This document shows, one piece after another, positions 59,543 to 64,000 of a stretch of DNA of 64,000 nucleotides. The position numbers were made by a program, and so were the translations under genes. Numbering within the stretch: the first letter of the stretch is position 1; the number at the start of each line of letters is the position of its first letter. A model generated the notes under the pieces. It was not told the DNA's origin. It was given only the letters and a program-made list of their open reading frames with translations, and did not search any database. Origin of the DNA: Pseudomonas syringae CC1557 (lineage in GTDB: Bacteria; Pseudomonadota; Gammaproteobacteria; Pseudomonadales; Pseudomonadaceae); assembly GCF_000452705.1 (NCBI RefSeq), contig NZ_CP007014.1, positions 4,589,501 to 4,653,500 of the forward strand, read 5' to 3'.

Positions 59543-60479
59543 GGATTTCTTTGTTCACAGCCACGCGCTGTGCGAGTCCGAGAATATCGGAAAAGATTCG
59601 CGAGTTTGGGCATTCGCGCATATCCTGCCAGGCGCACGCCTGGGCGGTGAGTGCAACGTCTGCGACCACGTATTCATCGAGAACGACGTTATCATCGGCG
59701 ATAGGGTGACATTGAAGTGCGGCGTGCAGGTCTGGGATGGCATTACCATCGAGGACGATGTCTTCATCGGCCCCAACGCCACCTTTACCAATGATTTGTT
59801 CCCGCGCAGTAAGGTCTATCCGCAGACCTTTGCTCGAACCATCATCAGAAAAGGCGCATCACTGGGCGCTAACTGCACGATTCTGCCGGGTATTACCATC
59901 GGCATCAACGCCATGGTAGGCGCAGGTGCTGTCGTAACCCGTTCTGTACCGCCTAACGCGATAGTGGTGGGCAACCCGGCCAAGATCATTGGTTACGTGG
60001 ATGCTAAGCCTGTCAACGCCAGCAGCGAAACACGTCCAGAAAAGGCTGCACCTGGCGTAACCGCTACGTCGGTTAAGAACGTTACTCTGCACACCATGAA
60101 TGAAGTGGCCGACATTCGCGGTAGCTTATCGGCAGGCGAATTCGAGCGCTCGGTGCCCTTCAAGAGCGAACGTTATTTCCTTGTTTATGACGTTCCAACT
60201 GCCGAGACCCGAGGCGAGCACGCACACCGTATCTGCCACCAATTCCTTGTTGCAGTAAAAGGCTCGGTTCATGTTGTAGCGGACGACGGTATCAATCGTG
60301 AAGAGTTTATTCTCGACAAACCGAACCAAGGTATCCACCTGCCACCGATGACCTGGGGCATCCAGTATCGCTATTCTCAGGATGCCGTGCTGTTGGTATT
60401 TGCCTCGCATTACTATGATGCAGGGGACTACATTCGTAATTACGAAGAGTTTAAATCCCTGATCGCGAACGCTGAATAA
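59529..60479 (+). CDS. Fused sugar N-acetyltransferase and 3,4-ketoisomerase (WxcM-like)
   Basis: A 316-residue fusion. Residues about 1-185 are a left-handed beta-helix acetyltransferase with hexapeptide repeats ([40 protein letters not shown]). Residues about 200-316 are a cupin of the FdtA/QdtA/WxcM C-terminal type ([37 protein letters not shown]). The cupin moves the keto group from C4 to C3 of RmlB's product, and the first half acetylates the 3-amino group made by the DegT enzyme. ATG 59529 lies inside the previous gene's end. Confidence 0.88.
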   Translation: MSSGKDFFVHSHALCESENIGKDSRVWAFAHILPGARLGGECNVCDHVFIENDVIIGDRVTLKCGVQVWDGITIEDDVFIGPNATFTNDLFPRSKVYPQTFARTIIRKGASLGANCTILPGITIGINAMVGAGAVVTRSVPPNAIVVGNPAKIIGYVDAKPVNASSETRPEKAAPGVTATSVKNVTLHTMNEVADIRGSLSAGEFERSVPFKSERYFLVYDVPTAETRGEHAHRICHQFLVAVKGSVHVVADDGINREEFILDKPNQGIHLPPMTWGIQYRYSQDAVLLVFASHYYDAGDYIRNYEEFKSLIANAE

Positions 60480-60486
60480 CGGCTCA

Positions 60487-60888
60487 ATGATGAATCAGGC
60501 TGTCTCAAAATTCTTGAAGCAAGACTTTGCCAGATTCCTGATGTCGGGCGGTTTCAATACCGCCTTGACCTACGGCATCTACCTGGTCCTATTGATGTTT
60601 CTGTCTTATAAAGTCAGCTACACAATATCTTATTTGACGGGCATTCTATTGGCTTATGTTCTGAATCGGTTTTTTGTATTCAAGAGCCACCAGGGTATGC
60701 GCTCGGTTGTTCTGCTACCGCTGATTTATGCAATTCAGTACGGCTTGAGCCTGGTCATACTCTGGTGCTGGGTTGAGAAACTGCAGTTCGACGAGCGATT
60801 AGCACCGCTGTGTGCGATATTCCTGACACTACCTGTCACATTTATTCTTTCAAAATTTGCTTTTTCGGCGAAATCTACCGCGCGTTGA
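60487..60888 (+). CDS. GtrA-family flippase-like membrane protein
   Basis: A 133-residue protein with four hydrophobic segments: FARFLMSGGFNTALTYGIYL and LTGILLAYVLNRFFVFKSH are the GtrA family pattern (R-F...G....L, then N-R-F-V/F-F). GtrA proteins are thought to flip undecaprenyl-P-linked sugars to the periplasm. It closes the operon seven bases after the fused enzyme. With the GtrB-like and DUF2142-like genes it forms a three-part side-chain module. Confidence 0.85.
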   Translation: MMNQAVSKFLKQDFARFLMSGGFNTALTYGIYLVLLMFLSYKVSYTISYLTGILLAYVLNRFFVFKSHQGMRSVVLLPLIYAIQYGLSLVILWCWVEKLQFDERLAPLCAIFLTLPVTFILSKFAFSAKSTAR

Positions 60889-61226
60889 AGTCACAGTGGG
60901 TTCAGTGCAGGTTTAATCATCGGGCAGGTCAGCCAACCTTGGCCAATCAGCGCACAATACTCAGGCAACTGACTCAGGCAACTGGACCGGTAATACACGA
61001 GCAGACTGATTAATCAGTATCGTATTAGCACCTGATAGAATTTAAACCAATGTATTTTAAGTAACGGAGGCTTACTATACTATGGCCAAACACCTGCCAC
61101 CTTCAGATCGCCGTAAGCGTCCGGCCAAGTCATCTTCCGAACCTCCACGGCGCTCTCGCATTCAAGCTAATCAAGTGATAAACACCATATATATATCCAA
61201 TGCCACGGCAAGCAATAGGCGATCAG
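60889..61226. other. Gap after the O-antigen operon
   Basis: 338 bases. They contain a perfect 13-bp tandem repeat, ACTCAGGCAACTG, at 60959-60984, the 14-bp palindrome ACTGATTAATCAGT at 61005-61018, a possible -10 TAGAAT near 61035 and a short frame (61082-61249). The palindrome looks like an operator. No known family is seen. Confidence 0.5.
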
Positions 61227-61249
61227 ATGGCGCGATTTTCGATTTATAG
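61082..61249 (+). CDS. Possible short or truncated gene
   Basis: A 55-residue frame starting MAKHLPPSDRRKRPAKSSSE, strongly basic at first, with GGAGG eleven bases before the ATG. It ends inside the start of the next frame (61227). It may be the head of a longer gene that was cut by recombination, since the rest is A/T-rich and without pattern. Not recognised. Confidence 0.3.
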   Translation: MAKHLPPSDRRKRPAKSSSEPPRRSRIQANQVINTIYISNATASNRRSDGAIFDL

Positions 61250-61574
61250 CGGATTGATTTTGGTTGGCTACTCGTCGCTGGAGAGTGGAGATCCTCCCAT
61301 GGGCGTTGCTTTCGGCCAGTTCGAGCCAACCACTGGGTATCCTGCTATTAAAAACGAGTGCCGCACAAATCACTTCGACCAGTCCGGTTTGGCCCTTTCA
61401 GTAAAAACCGAAGCAGGCTTGGTTATTCCATCTATGGGAGTCGCCATTCTGGATTACGCTGAAGAGCTTCTACCCGACTGCATCGAGATAAGTATCCTCG
61501 GCATTCCCACTGCTTTTTATGAAGAGTTTTTTCCTGCCCATGTGATCAAGTACACGCACCAATTCGCTAGGTGA
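61227..61574 (+). CDS. Conserved hypothetical accessory protein
   Basis: A 115-residue soluble acidic protein with MARFSIYSGLILVGYSSLES, then GDPPMGVAFGQFEPTTGYPA, and an end with PTAFYEEFFPAHVIKYTHQF. The wording recalls small orphan proteins scattered in proteobacterial accessory regions, sometimes next to polymorphic-toxin genes, but I cannot name the family. It faces the gene at 61606-61953. An immunity-type role is a guess from size and context. Confidence 0.5.
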   Translation: MARFSIYSGLILVGYSSLESGDPPMGVAFGQFEPTTGYPAIKNECRTNHFDQSGLALSVKTEAGLVIPSMGVAILDYAEELLPDCIEISILGIPTAFYEEFFPAHVIKYTHQFAR

Positions 61575-61605
61575 GCCGCTCTATGGCGAGCAAGATGGGC
61601 CGTCT

Positions 61606-61953
61606 TTAGCAGGGAGGTGTGATCCTTGAGTTATCGGAGACCGCAAAAGCTACTGACTGGAGCAATTGGCAGAGCCTCAAGAGCAGGGGCAGGAACTCAG
61701 CATTGGTTGCCTCAGACCAGGCTCGCCCGTATCTGAGAGTAAGGTGTATGGTGGTCACTGGGTCTCCATTCTGAGCAGACTCGAGCGAGTAGCGTTCACC
61801 ATCCGAAAATGCACCTTGGGCACATCCAGGGAACACCAACTCCAGAAATGTGATTACGGCCTCAGGGCATCCAATATCTAGCACGTCCTCGACGTTGGAC
61901 AGATCGTTTTCACTGAGGTCAGTAGGCTTCAAAATAATAATGTCAAAGCTCAT
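61606..61953 (-). CDS. Small hypothetical protein, immunity-like in size
   Basis: A 115-residue acidic protein beginning MSFDIIILKPTDLSENDLSN, with LELVFPGCAQGAFSDGERYS and HLTLRYGRAWSEATNAEFLP. The MSFD-I-I-L-KP opening and the overall pattern resemble small immunity-like proteins from contact-toxin loci, but no toxin gene is in view. Its upstream side is only about 75 bases from the IS66 end, so the promoter may be disturbed. Converges with 61227-61574. Confidence 0.5.
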   Translation of the reverse strand: MSFDIIILKPTDLSENDLSNVEDVLDIGCPEAVITFLELVFPGCAQGAFSDGERYSLESAQNGDPVTTIHLTLRYGRAWSEATNAEFLPLLLRLCQLLQSVAFAVSDNSRITPPC

Positions 61954-62030
61954 TGCTGCGGGCTCCCATCTTGTAATCCATTTGGCATCGGCATTCCCTT
62001 TTATATGTCCGGCTATCACGCCTCGCGTAA

Positions 62031-63557
62031 TTAAACCGGCGACCATTTATGCGGCAGCAATTGATCGATTTCACTCGCCCGCTGCGTCGGCAGGCGCGTG
62101 AGAACGTCTTTCAGATATGCATACGGATCATGACCATTGACCCGCGCAGACTGGATCAAGCTCATGATCGCCGCCGCCCGTTTGCCGCTGCGCAGCGACC
62201 CAGCAAACAACCAGTTCGACCGCCCAAGCGCCCACGGCCGGATCAAGTTCTCGATTTGGTTGTTGTCGATGGGCACAGCACCATCTTCCAGGTAGCGCGT
62301 CAGTGCTACCCAGCGTTTAAGGCTGTAATCCAGGGCCTTGGCCGTAGCTGAGCCCTCGGGCACAAGTTCGCGTTGGGCCAGCATCCACTCATGCAGTTTT
62401 TCAGCGATGGGCACCGCCGTTTCCTGGCGTAATCGCCAACGGTCTTCGTCGCTCATTTCCTTGGCGTGTCGCTCGACTTCGTACAGCCCGCCAATCGAGT
62501 GAAGCGCCTGCTCCGCCAACTGGCTTTTATTCGCGACGTGCAGGTCGAAGAACTTGCGGCGCGCGTGGGCCATGCAGCCGATTTCGGTGATGCCCAGCTC
62601 GAAGCTTGCCTTGTAGCCGGCGAAGTCGTCACAGACCAGCTTGCCGTTCCACGTGCCCAGGAAGTTACGCGCATGTTCGCCGGCACGGCTGGGGCTGAAG
62701 TCGTAGACCACGGCCTTGAGTGCCGAGAATGGCGTGCTGCTGTAGGCCCAGACGTAAGCGCGGTGGGTTTTCTTCTCTCCTGGAGCCAGCATTTGTACCG
62801 GCGTTTCATCGGCGTGGACTACGCGCTGGGCCAGCACTGCTTCGCGCAGCGCATCGACCAGCGGCTGAAGCTGCACGCCGGTTTGCCCCACCCACTGCGC
62901 CAGTGTCGAGCGCGGGATGGCCAGGCCCGCACGGCCGAAGATCTTTTCCTGTCGATAGAGCGGCAGGTGGTCGGCGACTTTGGCTACCATCACGTGCGCC
63001 AGCAAGCCGGCAGTTGGGATGCCCTTATCGATCACCTGCGATGACACTGGCGCCTGGATCAGTGTTTCGCACTGCCGGCAGGCCCATTTCCCACGAACGT
63101 GCTGTTCGACGGTGAACACGCCCGGCGTGTAGTCGAGCTTCTCGCTGACGTCTTCACCGATACGCTGAAGCTGGCAGCCGCAAGCGCACAGGGTGTTGTC
63201 CGGCTCATGATGGATCACAGTGCGCGGGAACTGCGACGGCAACGGCGTACGCTTGGGTTGCTGGCGTGGTTCTGCCTGCACAGGTGCGGGATGAAGTGCT
63301 TTTAACTCGGCCTCGATGGCTTCGAGGTCGATATTGAGTAGGTCATCCAGCAAGCTGCCTTGCGCCGGGCTGATCTGCTCGCTGCGTTTGGCGAACTTGT
63401 GCCGCTTGAGAATGGCGATTTCGTGAGTGAGCTGCTCTATGATCGTCTCATCACGATGGATCTTTCTGCCCATGGTGTCGACCTTGGACATCAACTGCGC
63501 AGCCAGCGCGCGCAGTTGTTCAGGGGGCATTTGGTCGAGATCGGGCAAGGAAGTCAT
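62031..63557 (-). CDS. tnpC: IS66-family transposase (TnpC)
   Basis: A 508-residue transposase. An N-terminal helical part (MTSLPDLDQMPPEQLRALAA) is followed by the zinc-finger part with CACGCQLQRIGEDVSEKLDY and CRQCETLI, then the DDE core: HADETPVQMLAPGEKKTHRA, LVCDDFAGYKASFELGITEI and the late DNNQIENLIRPWALGRSNWL, holding the acidic residues. The C-terminal IS66 domain (HDPYAYLKDVLTRLPTQRAS) is intact, so the gene looks complete and functional. Confidence 0.95.
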   Translation of the reverse strand: MTSLPDLDQMPPEQLRALAAQLMSKVDTMGRKIHRDETIIEQLTHEIAILKRHKFAKRSEQISPAQGSLLDDLLNIDLEAIEAELKALHPAPVQAEPRQQPKRTPLPSQFPRTVIHHEPDNTLCACGCQLQRIGEDVSEKLDYTPGVFTVEQHVRGKWACRQCETLIQAPVSSQVIDKGIPTAGLLAHVMVAKVADHLPLYRQEKIFGRAGLAIPRSTLAQWVGQTGVQLQPLVDALREAVLAQRVVHADETPVQMLAPGEKKTHRAYVWAYSSTPFSALKAVVYDFSPSRAGEHARNFLGTWNGKLVCDDFAGYKASFELGITEIGCMAHARRKFFDLHVANKSQLAEQALHSIGGLYEVERHAKEMSDEDRWRLRQETAVPIAEKLHEWMLAQRELVPEGSATAKALDYSLKRWVALTRYLEDGAVPIDNNQIENLIRPWALGRSNWLFAGSLRSGKRAAAIMSLIQSARVNGHDPYAYLKDVLTRLPTQRASEIDQLLPHKWSPV

Positions 63558-63607
63558 GCCGTGGATTTTACCAAAGCAGTCCTCCGGTCACAGCTAAAAA
63601 CCAGGTA

Positions 63608-63943
63608 TTAGAGCAATGTAATTGCGCCGCCTGCACCTACTCGCTGCCAAGGCAATCCAAGTACCAGCGCCTGGAGTTGTTCGGGGTCGAGTTCGACCTC
63701 CGCGCCACGATGGATGCCCGGCCAATGAAACTTGCCCTGATTCAAGCGTCGCGCCGCTAGCCAAATACCAACGCCGTCATGCACCAGCACCTTCATGCGG
63801 TTGGCCCGGCGGTTGGCAAAGAGGTAGGCGCAGTGCGGCTTAGCCGCACCGAACACGGCAACCACCCGGGCCAGTGCAGTGTCAGTGCCGGCCCGCATGT
63901 CCATGGGCTGGGTGGCGAGCCAGATGGAGTCGATACGAATCAT
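63608..63943 (-). CDS. tnpB: IS66 accessory protein TnpB (Orf2)
   Basis: A 111-residue protein with MIRIDSIWLATQPMDMRAGT, PHCAYLFANRRANRMKVLVH and GIWLAARRLNQGKFHWP, the IS66 Orf2 signature. ATG 63943 is the family start; the frame extends to 63997 inside tnpA. It ends 50 bases before tnpC. It is needed with TnpA and TnpC for transposition in this family. Confidence 0.93.
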   Translation of the reverse strand: MIRIDSIWLATQPMDMRAGTDTALARVVAVFGAAKPHCAYLFANRRANRMKVLVHDGVGIWLAARRLNQGKFHWPGIHRGAEVELDPEQLQALVLGLPWQRVGAGGAITLL

Positions 63944-64000
63944 TGGGCCAGACCACGAATAAAACACGCGCAGCCGTGCGGATCTGAGGCTGGCCATTTT
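63940..64000 (-). CDS. tnpA: Possible 3' end of IS66 tnpA
   Basis: In the frame that ends with TGA overlapping the tnpB start (CAATGA), about 19 codons are visible before the window edge. An overlap of this kind is usual between tnpA and tnpB of IS66 elements. The short segment itself is too small to identify. Confidence 0.4.
   Translation of the reverse strand, partial: KWPASDPHGCACFIRGLAQ

Larger units (their letters stand above)
62027..64000 (-). mobile_element. IS66-family insertion sequence (right part outside window)
   Basis: Carries the tnpB and tnpC genes of an IS66 element in the usual order, read leftward. A possible tnpC-side end is at 62027, where GTAA begins, since IS66 ends usually start with GTAA; the other end, with most of tnpA, lies beyond 64000. 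The left boundary and any 8-bp target duplication cannot be proven from this window. Confidence 0.75.

Overview
The window is chromosomal DNA from a fluorescent pseudomonad, most likely the Pseudomonas syringae group. From mqo (about 9.97 kb) to ychF (about 43.4 kb) the gene order matches, from memory, the P. aeruginosa PAO1 block PA4640-PA4673 (mqoB, PA4642-4646/upp, uraA, hemH, a MerR regulator, phr, pagL, murI, moeB, prmC, prfA, hemA, a TPR lipoprotein, lolB, ispE, prs, rplY, pth, ychF). It is followed by a rhamnose-based O-antigen cluster and ends in an IS66-family element. No database search was possible; names rest on motifs, lengths and gene order.

Layout. 0-3 kb: the start of an exported DUF1302-type protein, an AlkK-like acyl-CoA ligase and a LysE/RhtB exporter. 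3-8 kb: a type-II lumazine synthase behind an FMN riboswitch, ltaE and an alaS that loses its C-terminal end inside a dispersed palindromic repeat. Repeats of that family lie on both sides of this block. 8-18 kb: small conserved genes, mqo, an S-methyltransferase divergent from an ABC importer that has no ATPase gene beside it, then hpt, upp and uraA. 18-30.5 kb: hemH, an epimerase-like protein and a probably light-controlled set: two flavoproteins, DUF523/DUF1722, a class-II LitR-like MerR regulator, photolyase and a tightly overlapping chain NTF2-SDR-flavoprotein-DUF1365-CFA synthase-DUF2878-YkgJ. TGTACA boxes lie before the two transcription units at 20.5 and 21.9 kb, one of them in the spacer between a -35 and a -10. 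30.5-43.5 kb: pagL and the housekeeping block, with tRNA-Gln before prs.

43.7-60.9 kb: O-antigen locus. RmlBDAC make dTDP-L-rhamnose, and Wzm/Wzt export a polymer built in the cytoplasm. A 1525-residue protein joins a methyltransferase, a possible kinase-like segment, seven exact-length 18-residue repeats (a probable coiled-coil ruler) and two GT2 domains. Downstream, an aminotransferase and a fused acetyltransferase/ketoisomerase should make a dTDP-3-acetamido-3,6-dideoxyhexose. A GtrB-like transferase, a GtrA-like flippase and a DUF2142-type membrane protein look like a periplasmic side-branch module. I infer a rhamnan backbone whose length is set by a terminator/ruler and which is decorated after export.

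60.9-64 kb: two small unrecognised genes facing each other next to the IS66 element, a typical accessory edge.
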